From JAUVIB01 sp964424545 (GTDB taxonomy: Bacteria > Calditrichota > Calditrichia > Calditrichales > Calditrichaceae), in the NCBI GenBank assembly GCA_964424545.1, contig CAYRJN010000045.1, positions 1-22,252 of the forward strand: a stretch of DNA of 22,252 nt. The letters are read 5' to 3'. The notes under the pieces are model-generated. The model was not told the DNA's origin. It saw nothing but the letters and a program-made list of their open reading frames with translations, and searched no databases. Of this stretch, positions 7,470-15,515 are shown in pieces (positions within the stretch are counted from its first letter, which is position 1; every line of letters begins with the position of its first letter). A program made the translations under genes and the position numbers.

Positions 7470-7476
7470 AAAATAT

Positions 7477-8796
7477 TTACATATAATAATCGAGACCGAG
7501 ATGCGTAATTTCTTCTTCTCCGGCCATAACGCGCAACGTATTTTTCAACTTCATAAGCTGAATAAAAATATCATGTTCCGGATAAAGATTTGGCGCATGA
7601 ATCGGACTTTTAAAATAAAAAGACATCCACTCCTGAATACCTTTAAAACCGGCGCGGCCGGCCAAATCGAGAAACAACGCCAAATCTAATACAATCGGCG
7701 CGGCAAGAATGCTGTCACGGCATAAAAAGTCTATTTTGATTTGCATGGGATAACCCAGCCAGCCGAAAATATCAATATTATCCCAACCCTCTTTATTATC
7801 TTTACGCGGCGGATAATAGTTAATACGAACTTTATGATAAAGATCTTTGTATAAATCCGGATATATTTCCGGTTGTAAAATATGCTCCAAAACCGAGAGT
7901 TTACTTACCTCTTTAGTTTTAAAATTATCGGGATCATCCAAAACTTCACCGTCCCTATTACCGAGAATATTGGTGGAGAACCAGCCTTCAAGTCCCAACA
8001 TTCGGGCTTTTAATCCCGGCGCAACAATGGTCTTCATTAACGTCTGACCCGTTTTAAAATCTTTACCGGCAAGGGGCACGTTCATTTCATCGGCATATTC
8101 ATACATTGCCGGAATATCTGCCGTCAAATTTGGAGCCCCGTTAGCGTATGGAATGCCTTCGGAAATAGCCGCCCAGGCGTAAAGCATACTGGGAGCAATT
8201 GCCGGATGGTTTTCTTTCATCCCTTTTATAAATGATTCTTTGGTTGCGTAAACGGGATCATAATCCTGATAAACTTCCGTGCTGGCCGACCAAATCATAA
8301 CAACACGATCCAAGTTATTTTGCGATTTAAAATTACGAATATCTTCGCGCAGCATTTCACACAAATCGTATTTGTTAGGCGCTTCTTTTATAAAATGCCC
8401 GTCTAATTTTTTAACCCACCTTTTATCAAACACAGCCTTCAAAGGTTTAATTTCGGAAAGTTCATCTTTTAACTGATCGATTAGCGTTCTTTCCAAAACG
8501 CCCGCTTTAATCGCCGCCTCATAAGCATTGTCTTCAAAAATATCCCAAGCCGCAAATTGGATATCGTCTAAAGACGCCAACGAAACAATTTCATTAATCA
8601 ACGGATTTCTTTTTTCATCTCTTTTCCCGAGACGTATTCTGCCCATTTGTGTTAACGACCCGACGGGTTGACCGATTCCTTTACGAATAGCCATAACGCC
8701 GGCGATAAACGTTGTGCTTACGGCGCCCAATCCAGGCGTCATTACGCCGAGTTTTCCTTTTGCTTCTTCAATTTTAAATGAGATTTTCTCCTTCAT
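7477..8796 (-). CDS. ino1: myo-Inositol-3-phosphate synthase
   Basis: The enzyme makes 1L-myo-inositol 3-phosphate from glucose 6-phosphate in an NAD-dependent reaction, the entry step to inositol lipids and polyols. At 439 residues it is of normal length for the bacterial form. Visible features are the Gly-rich NAD site GVMTPGLGAVSTT near the N-terminus, GKDFKTGQTLMKT, GLEGWFSTNILGNRDG and KIDFLCRDSILAAPIVLDLA near the C-terminus, all conserved in MIPS. I choose ATG 8796 rather than the in-frame TTG one codon upstream: AGGAGG at 8806-8801 is then four bases away, and the ATG shares its A with the TGA stop of the phosphatidyltransferase gene (TGATG), which implies coupled translation. The context points to phosphatidylinositol-type lipid synthesis. 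Confidence 0.95.
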   Translation of the reverse strand: MKEKISFKIEEAKGKLGVMTPGLGAVSTTFIAGVMAIRKGIGQPVGSLTQMGRIRLGKRDEKRNPLINEIVSLASLDDIQFAAWDIFEDNAYEAAIKAGVLERTLIDQLKDELSEIKPLKAVFDKRWVKKLDGHFIKEAPNKYDLCEMLREDIRNFKSQNNLDRVVMIWSASTEVYQDYDPVYATKESFIKGMKENHPAIAPSMLYAWAAISEGIPYANGAPNLTADIPAMYEYADEMNVPLAGKDFKTGQTLMKTIVAPGLKARMLGLEGWFSTNILGNRDGEVLDDPDNFKTKEVSKLSVLEHILQPEIYPDLYKDLYHKVRINYYPPRKDNKEGWDNIDIFGWLGYPMQIKIDFLCRDSILAAPIVLDLALFLDLAGRAGFKGIQEWMSFYFKSPIHAPNLYPEHDIFIQLMKLKNTLRVMAGEEEITHLGLDYYM

Positions 8797-9422
8797 CAAT
8801 CCTCCTGTTTCGTAGTAGATTTGCTTGCTCTATATGCATAAATTAGTCGTTGAATCGCTGTATAATTCGCTAAAATGGCAATGGCCCAAATACCGATTTT
8901 CAATAGAAAAACATGAAAAAGAGCCGTAACGCCCACAAGGACCACCCGTTCCGGCCGCTGCATAATACCAACCTTGGCGGGCAACCCCAACGATTCTGCC
9001 CGGGCGCGCACATAGCTGACCATTGTCGCTCCGCCAAAAGCAATAATCGTTACGATGGAAAATAGATAATTATCCAATTTTACATAATATACGGCTACCG
9101 CAAAAAACATAACCATTTCGGAATAACGGTCTATTACCGAATCGAACAAAGCGCCGAATCTTGTGGTTTGTCCGGTTTCTCTCGCTACTTTTCCATCAAT
9201 TATATCGCATATCCCGCCGAGAATAATCAATCCGCCGCCCAAATGAATCATTTTCGGATCATTCATAATTATTAGCGCCGCTGCAAGTGAAAAAATAAAT
9301 CCGAGCACAGTGAAAAAATTGGGGTTTACCCGCCATTTTATAAACAGATTAATCATGGGCATAAGAAGTTCAACAAAACCGTCCTGAATCCACAGGGGTA
9401 TAAAGCCTTTACCTTCTTTCAT
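8796..9422 (-). CDS. CDP-alcohol phosphatidyltransferase, likely phosphatidylinositol-phosphate synthase
   Basis: The 208-residue membrane enzyme transfers a phosphatidyl group from CDP-diacylglycerol to an alcohol. The full family signature D-x2-D-G-x2-A-R-x8-G-x3-D-x3-D is present: Asp73, Asp76, Gly77, Ala80, Arg81, Gly90, Asp94, Asp98. About six membrane helices are seen (for example 35-53, 60-75, 103-117, 121-137, 159-172, 175-187). SYVRARAE (136-143) and RPER (156-159) resemble the phosphatidylinositol-phosphate / archaetidylinositol-phosphate synthase branch. Coupling to the inositol-3-phosphate synthase gene makes inositol phosphate the likely acceptor, giving phosphatidylinositol phosphate. 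The substrate is inferred, since PgsA-like enzymes share the fold. Its start overlaps the end of rsmI by 14 bases. No phosphatase gene to remove the phosphate is adjacent. Confidence 0.9.
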   Translation of the reverse strand: MKEGKGFIPLWIQDGFVELLMPMINLFIKWRVNPNFFTVLGFIFSLAAALIIMNDPKMIHLGGGLIILGGICDIIDGKVARETGQTTRFGALFDSVIDRYSEMVMFFAVAVYYVKLDNYLFSIVTIIAFGGATMVSYVRARAESLGLPAKVGIMQRPERVVLVGVTALFHVFLLKIGIWAIAILANYTAIQRLIYAYRASKSTTKQED

Positions 9423-10131
9423 ACTTCATTTTCCTCTCTTTTCGTTGTGGTTCCAGGCCCTCTATTAGTAACACCAATTCTCCTTTAATGCTTTTCGAAC
9501 GAATATGTTCCAGCAAACCGCTTAAAGTGCCATAATAGAACTCTTCAAATTTTTTTGTAAGTTCTCGGGCCAATACACATTTCCGGTTCCCCCATGCGGA
9601 TAATATTTCAAAGACAGTTTTTTCGATACGATGCGGCGCTTCATAAAATACAATAGTGCGCGTTTCATCTTTTAAAAATTCAATGCGGGTCTTCCGCCCT
9701 TTTTTAGCGGGTAAAAACCCTTCGTAAACAAATTTGTCGATCGGTAATCCGGATGCGGTCAATGCGCTCAGCACGGCCGAAGCTCCCGGTATGGGTATAA
9801 CCCTGATTTTATTAGCTACCGCATCGCGAACCAACTGATAACCGGGGTCGGAAATACCCGGCGTACCGGCATCGGATATAAGCGCGATTGCCTTTCCGCG
9901 CAAGAGTAAATCTATCAAACGCTGCGTTTCGCGTTTCAGATTATAACTGTGATAACTGCGCATCGGCGTTTTAATATTATAATGGCGCAGCAAAACGCCC
10001 GAAGTGCGGGTATCCTCAGCCGCAACAACATCCACATTACTTAAAATATGAACGGCACGATAAGAAATATCGGCCAAATTGCCGATGGGCGTTGCCACAA
10101 CGTATAATGCGCCGCTTTCAATCTCCTCCAC
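9409..10131 (-). CDS. rsmI: 16S rRNA (cytidine1402-2'-O)-methyltransferase RsmI
   Basis: RsmI uses S-adenosylmethionine to methylate the ribose of C1402 in the 16S rRNA decoding centre. The 240-residue protein shows the tetrapyrrole-methylase-fold motifs of this family: YVVATPIGNLADIS (10-23), VAAEDTR (36-42), ALISDAGTPGISDPG (83-97), VIPIPGASAV, IVFYEAPHRI and ARELTKKFEE. Length is slightly short of the E. coli enzyme, with a basic tail (RKERKMKYERR). It starts three bases after the nadE stop and overlaps the downstream phosphatidyltransferase by 14 bases, so it sits in the middle of a compact operon whose other members are functionally unrelated. Confidence 0.96.
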   Translation of the reverse strand: MEEIESGALYVVATPIGNLADISYRAVHILSNVDVVAAEDTRTSGVLLRHYNIKTPMRSYHSYNLKRETQRLIDLLLRGKAIALISDAGTPGISDPGYQLVRDAVANKIRVIPIPGASAVLSALTASGLPIDKFVYEGFLPAKKGRKTRIEFLKDETRTIVFYEAPHRIEKTVFEILSAWGNRKCVLARELTKKFEEFYYGTLSGLLEHIRSKSIKGELVLLIEGLEPQRKERKMKYERR

Positions 10132-10134
10132 GGT

Positions 10135-10950
10135 TTACACACCCCAATCCCGACAATAACGAAAATCCTGATTAATCGTGCGATTGGTCAGCTTGGCAAT
10201 CACCGGCGGCCGGCGTTTAAACTGGTATCGTCTTATTTTTCCGCGAATATCATTGATGGTTGTTTCGGAATAGCCCAAATTTTTTAAAAGATCATCGGAA
10301 TAGCGCAAATCCACCATGTAATGTAATAATTGATCGATCTCTTCGTATGTATAACCCAGCTCATTTTCATCGGTTTGCCCCACCCACAAATCGGCCGAAG
10401 GCGGTTTGTCGATAATTTCTTTCGGCACCTTTAAATAGCGCGCCAACTCCCAAATATGCGTTTTATAAAGGTCGCCGATTGGGTTGATAGCGCTGGCCAG
10501 GTCGCCGAATATTGTCCCGTAACCGAGCAACAGTTCCGTCTTATTGCTGGTGCCAAGGACTAAGGCGTTACGCGCCGCCGAATAATCATACAACATACAC
10601 ATACGCTCGCGCGCCATTCGGTTACCTTTGCGCAGCATATCGGCCTCGGGATCAAACTTAAAAAAAACATCTACCATCGCTGAGATATCGCGTATATCAT
10701 AGCTTATACCAAGTTGTTTCGCTGCCGTTTCAGCGTCTTTTTGACTATCGGGATTACTCAAGCGGTAAGGCATAATCAAAGCATGCACATTTTCGGCGCC
10801 AAGGGATCTGGCCGCCAAAAAGGCCACGACGGCGGAATCAATGCCGCCTGAAAGCCCGAAAACGACCTTCTGCATTCCGATTTTATGCAGTTCTTCAAAG
10901 ATAAAATTCTCTAATATTTCCGCTACTAATTTTGTATTTATTTTAAACAT
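10135..10950 (-). CDS. nadE: NH3-dependent NAD synthetase
   Basis: The enzyme amidates nicotinate adenine dinucleotide to NAD with ATP in the cytoplasm. The 271-residue protein has the N-type ATP pyrophosphatase loop FGLSGGIDSA (31-40), the LGTSNKTELLLGYGTIFGD segment and PSADLWVGQTDENELG near the deamido-NAD site. It lacks the N-terminal nitrilase-like glutaminase domain of the larger NadE, so ammonia is the likely nitrogen donor. No Shine-Dalgarno is evident before ATG. It is the first gene of the run nadE > rsmI > phosphatidyltransferase > inositol-phosphate synthase. NAD is a cofactor of the last enzyme, though that link may be coincidental. Confidence 0.95.
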   Translation of the reverse strand: MFKINTKLVAEILENFIFEELHKIGMQKVVFGLSGGIDSAVVAFLAARSLGAENVHALIMPYRLSNPDSQKDAETAAKQLGISYDIRDISAMVDVFFKFDPEADMLRKGNRMARERMCMLYDYSAARNALVLGTSNKTELLLGYGTIFGDLASAINPIGDLYKTHIWELARYLKVPKEIIDKPPSADLWVGQTDENELGYTYEEIDQLLHYMVDLRYSDDLLKNLGYSETTINDIRGKIRRYQFKRRPPVIAKLTNRTINQDFRYCRDWGV

Positions 10951-11089
10951 AATGTTTTTTATCAGGTGGCTATCCTCAGCTCTAATCCTGCGCTTTTAAA
11001 TACTTTCCAATTTTTCAACTTTAAATCATTATAAATTTTCTAACTCGCCGGCTTTTTTCTTTTATCACATATAAGCTTAATAAGTTAAC

Positions 11090-12397
11090 TTATTTTATGA
11101 ATTTTTCCAAATATTCAAACGCCGGCGTTAAAGCCCCTTGATGAGCTATTACGGCGCGTTTTATTTCCGGAAGCAGATTCAGCTTTTCAAAAGATTGTGA
11201 GAAATCCGTTTTAAGAATGTCCGGCACAAACGGCGCAAGCAGATTACTGAAAAAAGTTGACGAATCAGCCGCCAATTCGGCCGGTAGATTATCTACAGCC
11301 AGCAGCACAATGCCTTCGCCATCAATGCCCTCCGCGACCGTATGCGTTAACGGATTAACAAGATAAGCAGGCTTGCCGGAATCGGTTGTTTTGACATTGC
11401 ACTCAACGGATCCGCCCACATCGCAAGTAATATCGGCGATCCCGCACAGTTTTGGATTCCGCTCTTTTTTATAGAGACGTTCAAGCGCCGCCCAAGTAAC
11501 AAATTTAGGATAGCGTTCTTCCCAATAAACGGCATTGACAATTAACGAGAGATATGGTAAATATTTTTCAAAATCGCCCGCATATTTTTCCGGATGTGAA
11601 AAATAATCCTTTAATTCAAAATCCGAGCCGTCTTTACGCTTTACGATATGACGCTCTTCAAAAACAACAATATAAATTTTATGCTTATCATAACGGCCTT
11701 TGCGTGTAAACGGCTCCAGTTCTTCCGCCGGCAAATATTCCACAGGCAAAGCGTTAAAAATCCCCTGGGCGCCCTTGGAGACATTCCCGTAACCGAGTAT
11801 TCCCACGACAAGCGGCGCTATTTCGGATGGCAAGCCCTTTTTGCTAATTTCCCTGCCGATTTTAGATAATTTTTCTTTAGCTTCGGCAACAGAGCGGTAT
11901 TCCAGCGCCTGTTTAACCTTTTCGAAGGGGTTCGCTATGCCTTTATGCGCCCAATAACGGCCCATCAACCACAAAATATCGATCGCGCCGGCGTCTCCCG
12001 CAAATGGTCCGAAATAGACCAAACGCCGCCCATTTTCATCCGTAATTTTTTCATAGTCAATTAGAGTAGCGTTGCTTTGCAGAATTTTTTTAAGCAAAGG
12101 CACATTTTCCGCCTGCCCTTTTATCGTATGGGAAAAAAATAGGTATGTTTTATTATCGATTATTTTTTCCGCCGGAATCTCTTTAACGCCGAAAACCACC
12201 TCGCCCTGCGCCATATTATCCGTTTCCTTTGCGCCGGCTTTAAGATATTCCTCCAACGGGAAAAAGCGTTTTGGTGATTTTTGGATAAAACTTTCTGCGC
12301 CCGTTTTTTTAATGATCTCTTTTAAGTCATCGGGAACGATCGTTGAACGCCGTTCCCATCTATTTTTGTCTTCTGCTCGTATTAACAATGAATTCAT
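11090..12397 (-). CDS. Lysine-ketoglutarate reductase-like (saccharopine dehydrogenase-type) oxidoreductase
   Basis: The 435-residue protein resembles the N-terminal half of the bifunctional aminoadipate semialdehyde synthase of animals and plants (lysine:2-oxoglutarate reductase). It shares the AlaDH/PNT-type start RAEDKNRWERRSTIVP (7-22), VVFGVKEIP, YLFFSHTIKGQAENVPLLKKIL, LIDYEKITDENGRRLVYFGPFAG (113-134), a Rossmann motif VVGILGYGNVSKGAQ (197-211) and the DITCDVGGSVE / DNLPAEL segments near the C-terminus. The family reaction would join lysine and 2-oxoglutarate to saccharopine. No saccharopine-cleaving dehydrogenase (the second half of the eukaryotic enzyme) lies beside it, so the true substrate is uncertain. 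The ATG overlaps by one base (TAATG) the stop of a short upstream ORF, and I see no Shine-Dalgarno of its own. Confidence 0.85.
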   Translation of the reverse strand: MNSLLIRAEDKNRWERRSTIVPDDLKEIIKKTGAESFIQKSPKRFFPLEEYLKAGAKETDNMAQGEVVFGVKEIPAEKIIDNKTYLFFSHTIKGQAENVPLLKKILQSNATLIDYEKITDENGRRLVYFGPFAGDAGAIDILWLMGRYWAHKGIANPFEKVKQALEYRSVAEAKEKLSKIGREISKKGLPSEIAPLVVGILGYGNVSKGAQGIFNALPVEYLPAEELEPFTRKGRYDKHKIYIVVFEERHIVKRKDGSDFELKDYFSHPEKYAGDFEKYLPYLSLIVNAVYWEERYPKFVTWAALERLYKKERNPKLCGIADITCDVGGSVECNVKTTDSGKPAYLVNPLTHTVAEGIDGEGIVLLAVDNLPAELAADSSTFFSNLLAPFVPDILKTDFSQSFEKLNLLPEIKRAVIAHQGALTPAFEYLEKFIK

Positions 12398-12567
12398 TAA
12401 ACGCCCAATTCTATTTCTATTTTAGGATCTAATAATTTTATATATTTAAACCGCGCCTGAATGAAAAGCCAATTTTTATTATTGCGATAAGCAAAACCTG
12501 CTTTGAATGATGCAGTAGGGCGGCAGTTCCGTCGGGAAATAAATTTATTTTGACAACAGCGCCGCAA
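12397..12567 (-). CDS. Unrecognised short ORF, possible beta-barrel remnant, coupled to the LKR-like gene
   Basis: Read on the minus strand, this frame is open from a TAA at 12585-12583 to TAA at 12399-12397. The best available start is TTG at 12567, two bases after the nnrD/E stop, giving 56 residues. I do not recognise it. The second half (SFKAGFAYRNNKNWLF, then IQARFKYIK and KIEIELGV) alternates hydrophobic and polar residues with aromatics, like the last strands of an outer-membrane beta-barrel. Its stop overlaps the next ATG as TAATG, which would be needed for coupled translation since that gene lacks its own ribosome site. It may be a small gene, the worn-down C-terminus of a larger gene, or chance. 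Confidence 0.35.
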   Translation of the reverse strand: MRRCCQNKFISRRNCRPTASFKAGFAYRNNKNWLFIQARFKYIKLLDPKIEIELGV

Positions 12568-12568
12568 T

Positions 12569-14095
12569 TCAAACCAAACTTTTTAAAAACGGTAAAATAT
12601 CCTGAGGTTGATAAGCATAGGAATTGAAAGCTTCCAAGGCCATATCCGCCGCTTTACCGTGATAATAATTAGCATAATAAGCCGCTTTGAACGGGTCAAT
12701 GCCGCGCGCTAAAAATCCGGCGATTAATCCCCCCAATATATCGCCGCTACCGCCTTTGGCCAGCCCCTGATTGCCCGTAGAATTAACAAAAACCTCGCCG
12801 TGATGCGCCGCCAAAGAGGGCGCGCCTTTAAGATTTAAAACGGAATCATATTTCTGTGAAAATTCACGACCGGATTGCCACGGTTCTTCCCTTAAACGTT
12901 CTTTATCCGTTCCGCTTAAACGTATATACTCGCCGTGATGTGGCGTTAAAATTACATTGCCGTTAAGTTCCTGCAGCAAATCGGGATTTTCACTCAGCAT
13001 AAACAGCGCATCGGCGTCAACAACCGTTTTTTTATTGAGCGATATTGCATAAACAAGCGCTTCCTTAATAATTTGCAAAGTACGTTTATGCCGCCCCAAA
13101 CCGGGACCGATCAAAAGCGCATCCGCCCAATCTATTTTATTCTTTACGGCGATTAACGCTTCATCCGTCAATATCCCTTGCCCGTCGTCCGCTAAAGGCA
13201 ATGTAAGTTGTTCGGTCAGTTTGGTTTCAAGGATAGCGTTTAAGCTCTTTGCCGTACCGACATAAACCAAACCTACACCCGATACGCCCGCCCCTAAGGC
13301 CGAAAGGACAGCCGCTCCCGTCATCCCGGGCGACCCGGCTAATATAAAGACCTTTCCGACGGAATATTTATGTCCTTCCGCTTGCGGCGTATCAATTTTT
13401 ATATCCTTTTCTTCCACCAAGTTGATTGAAATTTGCGCAGAATGTTCTAAAAAAGCAGGCATACCAATATCGGCTATAAATAATTCGCCTACACGGGATT
13501 TAGCCGGATAAAAAAGATGGGCGTACTTCGGCAGAGCCATAGTCGACGTTAAATCGGCTTTCACCGTCTCGCCGTTTAGCGCGGCCGAATTACCGTTTAA
13601 CCCGGAAGGGATATCTATTGCGGCCACAAAAGCCTGCTGCGCGTTGATCCAACGGATAATTTCGGCGGCAAAACCGTGTACGGCGCCCTTGATACCGGTG
13701 CCGAAAATAGCGTCTACAATTAATGTCCCCTCGCCGGTGAAAGGTAAATCGTCGATCGATTTTATTTTTTTAATAGGAATTTTATATTTTTTACACACCG
13801 TATAGTTAATTTTGGCGTCGCCTTTAAGCTCATCGTCAACGGCAAGAGCCAAAATGCGTACTTCAAAACCAGCCTTAACAAGATGCCGCGCTACGACAAA
13901 TCCGTCGCCACCGTTATTCCCTTTTCCCGTAAAAATATAGGCCTTACGGATATTTTTTTCATCGCAAACCTGTTTTATTTTTATAAACGATTGATAACCG
14001 GCGTTTTCCATCAAAACTATTCCGGGAACTTGCAATTCGGTGATTGTTTGATGATCAAGGCCGCGCATCTCCTCATTGGAAACGACTTTAATCAC
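12569..14095 (-). CDS. nnrD/nnrE: Bifunctional NAD(P)H-hydrate epimerase / ADP-dependent NAD(P)H-hydrate dehydratase
   Basis: This 508-residue fusion repairs damaged (hydrated) NADH and NADPH. The N-terminal YjeF_N epimerase domain (about 1-220) interconverts the R and S hydrates; it shows FTGKGNNGGDGFVVARHL (55-72), VDAIFGTG (127-134) and IDIPSGLNG (160-168). The C-terminal ribokinase-like dehydratase domain (about 235-508) converts the S form back using ADP; it shows KVFILAGSPGMTGAA (248-262), GPGLGR (330-335), VILTPHHGE (381-389) and the catalytic-loop motif GLAKGGSGDILGG (444-456, Asp452). This is the common fused form (E. coli YjeF-like). Its ATG overlaps the acpS stop by four bases, a common bacterial pairing. 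Confidence 0.95.
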   Translation of the reverse strand: MIKVVSNEEMRGLDHQTITELQVPGIVLMENAGYQSFIKIKQVCDEKNIRKAYIFTGKGNNGGDGFVVARHLVKAGFEVRILALAVDDELKGDAKINYTVCKKYKIPIKKIKSIDDLPFTGEGTLIVDAIFGTGIKGAVHGFAAEIIRWINAQQAFVAAIDIPSGLNGNSAALNGETVKADLTSTMALPKYAHLFYPAKSRVGELFIADIGMPAFLEHSAQISINLVEEKDIKIDTPQAEGHKYSVGKVFILAGSPGMTGAAVLSALGAGVSGVGLVYVGTAKSLNAILETKLTEQLTLPLADDGQGILTDEALIAVKNKIDWADALLIGPGLGRHKRTLQIIKEALVYAISLNKKTVVDADALFMLSENPDLLQELNGNVILTPHHGEYIRLSGTDKERLREEPWQSGREFSQKYDSVLNLKGAPSLAAHHGEVFVNSTGNQGLAKGGSGDILGGLIAGFLARGIDPFKAAYYANYYHGKAADMALEAFNSYAYQPQDILPFLKSLV

Positions 14096-14478
14096 GACGT
14101 TCTCCTTTCGATAATTACAAAAGCCGTCGCTTGACTTTTAGTATGCGTTAAAGAAATATGTACAATATCGTTGTTTACGATTCTATGCGCCTTATCATAA
14201 AGATTGACAAAAGGCTTTCCGAGTGCATCGTTCAACGTTTCCACGTCTTTCCATTTCAAACCGTCGCGCAAACCGCTGCCGATAGCCTTAAATAGCGCTT
14301 CTTTGGCTGCAAAACGCGCCGTAAACGAACCGTAATTATCTTTCTTTTGCAAGCAATAGGTAATTTCTTTATCGGTAAAAACTTTTTCTAAAAACCGTTC
14401 GCCGCTCTTTTCAATTAAAGCGGCGATACGGCCGTTTTCCTCTGTGTCGATGCCTATACCGCGTATTTTTGTTTCCAT
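14092..14478 (-). CDS. acpS: Holo-[acyl-carrier-protein] synthase
   Basis: AcpS transfers the 4'-phosphopantetheine arm from coenzyme A to apo-ACP, activating it for fatty-acid synthesis. The 128-residue length and the motifs fit: GIGIDTEE (7-14, metal-ligand Asp11) and ARFAAKEALFKAIGSG (54-69, Glu60), plus VHISLTHTKSQATAFVIIE at the C-terminus. It is the first gene of a run with nnrD/E (4-base overlap). A purine-rich GGCGGA about ten bases before ATG may act as Shine-Dalgarno. Confidence 0.94.
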   Translation of the reverse strand: METKIRGIGIDTEENGRIAALIEKSGERFLEKVFTDKEITYCLQKKDNYGSFTARFAAKEALFKAIGSGLRDGLKWKDVETLNDALGKPFVNLYDKAHRIVNNDIVHISLTHTKSQATAFVIIERRTS

Positions 14479-15134
14479 CTATTTTCCGCCTATTGTGAGG
14501 TAATTGGAGAATTTAAAACTTATATCAAACAATGTCAATGGAGATGAAAAATGATTTACGGTTTTTAATTTTTTACCTTTGGAAAACAGATTTTCAGCTA
14601 TAGGTATTGAAATTTGAATTATGAAATGAATTGAAAAATTACTGCTATTTAGGACTCATTTTCAATTGGTTCCGAACAGCGGCCTTTAAAATCTTAATTT
14701 TTAGTATGGGGATTTCAAAAAACAACCTATTTCGGACATTTTCAATATAATTTTTAGAATATATTTTGTATGCGCACAATTTTAAATTCTTTCTTTCAAG
14801 GAATGACAAACATTGGGTTTTATTCTTTCCCACATCCGTTATTCTTCGATTTATCAAAAAATAACAAATAGGCCACTTATAGCAATCAAATTGCAAAGTT
14901 ATGTTCATTATTTACTAAAAGCGCCCGACACCTAACGCTACCAAAAAAATCTCCTCAATACCAAATCGTTGGTATGTCAATAACAATATTTACAATATCA
15001 TAAAACCAAAACCGCTTAATTTTGATATCATTCAATTGAAAAGATCCGTCTATACCCATGCGTCAAAATAGTTTTAAATTTCCAAGTTTTTCATTACATT
15101 AAGAAATAACAAAAAACATAAATTGGAGGATAGA
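14479..15134. other. AT-rich intergenic region between divergent acpS and DUF4870 genes
   Basis: This 650-base stretch separates divergent genes and must hold both promoters, but I can point to no convincing -35/-10 pair. A minus-strand open frame at 14645-14908 has no ribosome-binding site and an amino-acid make-up (Ile, Lys, Asn, Cys) expected from random AT-rich DNA. The only clear structure is the inverted repeat at 14958-14975. Confidence 0.5.
14958..14975. repeat. Inverted repeat ATACCAA-N4-TTGGTAT
   Basis: ATACCAA (14958-14964) and TTGGTAT (14969-14975) form a perfect 7-bp inverted repeat around four bases, 160 bases upstream of the DUF4870 start. There is no adjacent T run on the plus strand, so an operator-like site is more likely than a terminator. 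On the minus strand a T run follows only after eight further bases. Confidence 0.4.
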
Positions 15135-15515
15135 ATGGAAAATCAGGAAGCGCTGGAGCAGCAAGAGGTAAAAGAAGCGAGTAGAGATGAAAAAATGTGG
15201 GCAATGCTTACCCATATTTCCACTTTTGCAGCGTTTGTATTCCCCGTAGGCAATATAATAGCTCCCTTAATTATTTGGTTGATTAAAAAGGATGAATTTC
15301 CCTTGGTTGATGATCAAGGCAAAGAAGTTCTTAATTTCCAGATTAGTATGACAATTTACATTATCGCTTCGGTTGTTCTGGTGTTTTTCGTTATCGGCAT
15401 TCCCGTCCTGATCGGATTGGTTATTTTTGATTTTATTATAACAATAATCGGCGCCGTGAAGGCAAATGACGGCATTAAATACCGTTATCCGATTACGATA
15501 AGGTTTCTTAACTAA
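15135..15515 (+). CDS. DUF4870 domain membrane protein
   Basis: The 126-residue protein has a charged N-terminal tail (1-20), then the DUF4870 pattern: MWAMLTHISTFAAFVFPVGNIIAPLIIWLIKKDEF (21-55), VDDQGKEVLNFQIS (58-71), a second hydrophobic hairpin (73-108) and the ending GIKYRYPITIRFLN. Three to four membrane segments are predicted. Function of the family is unknown. I choose ATG 15135 over an in-frame TTG at 15123 because GGAGG at 15125-15129 lies at the right distance before it and inside the longer version. The gene stands alone, with an AT-rich upstream region. Confidence 0.88.
   Translation: MENQEALEQQEVKEASRDEKMWAMLTHISTFAAFVFPVGNIIAPLIIWLIKKDEFPLVDDQGKEVLNFQISMTIYIIASVVLVFFVIGIPVLIGLVIFDFIITIIGAVKANDGIKYRYPITIRFLN

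Noticed and set aside
11079..11094. Perfect palindrome AATAAGTTAACTTATT at the end of the LKR-like gene
   Set aside because: All but two pairs are A-T and there is no adjacent T run in the gene's direction; expected at some frequency in AT-rich DNA, so not called a terminator.
14645..14908. 87-codon minus-strand ORF in the acpS/DUF4870 gap
   Set aside because: No ribosome-binding site, composition typical of random AT-rich DNA, no motif recognised.
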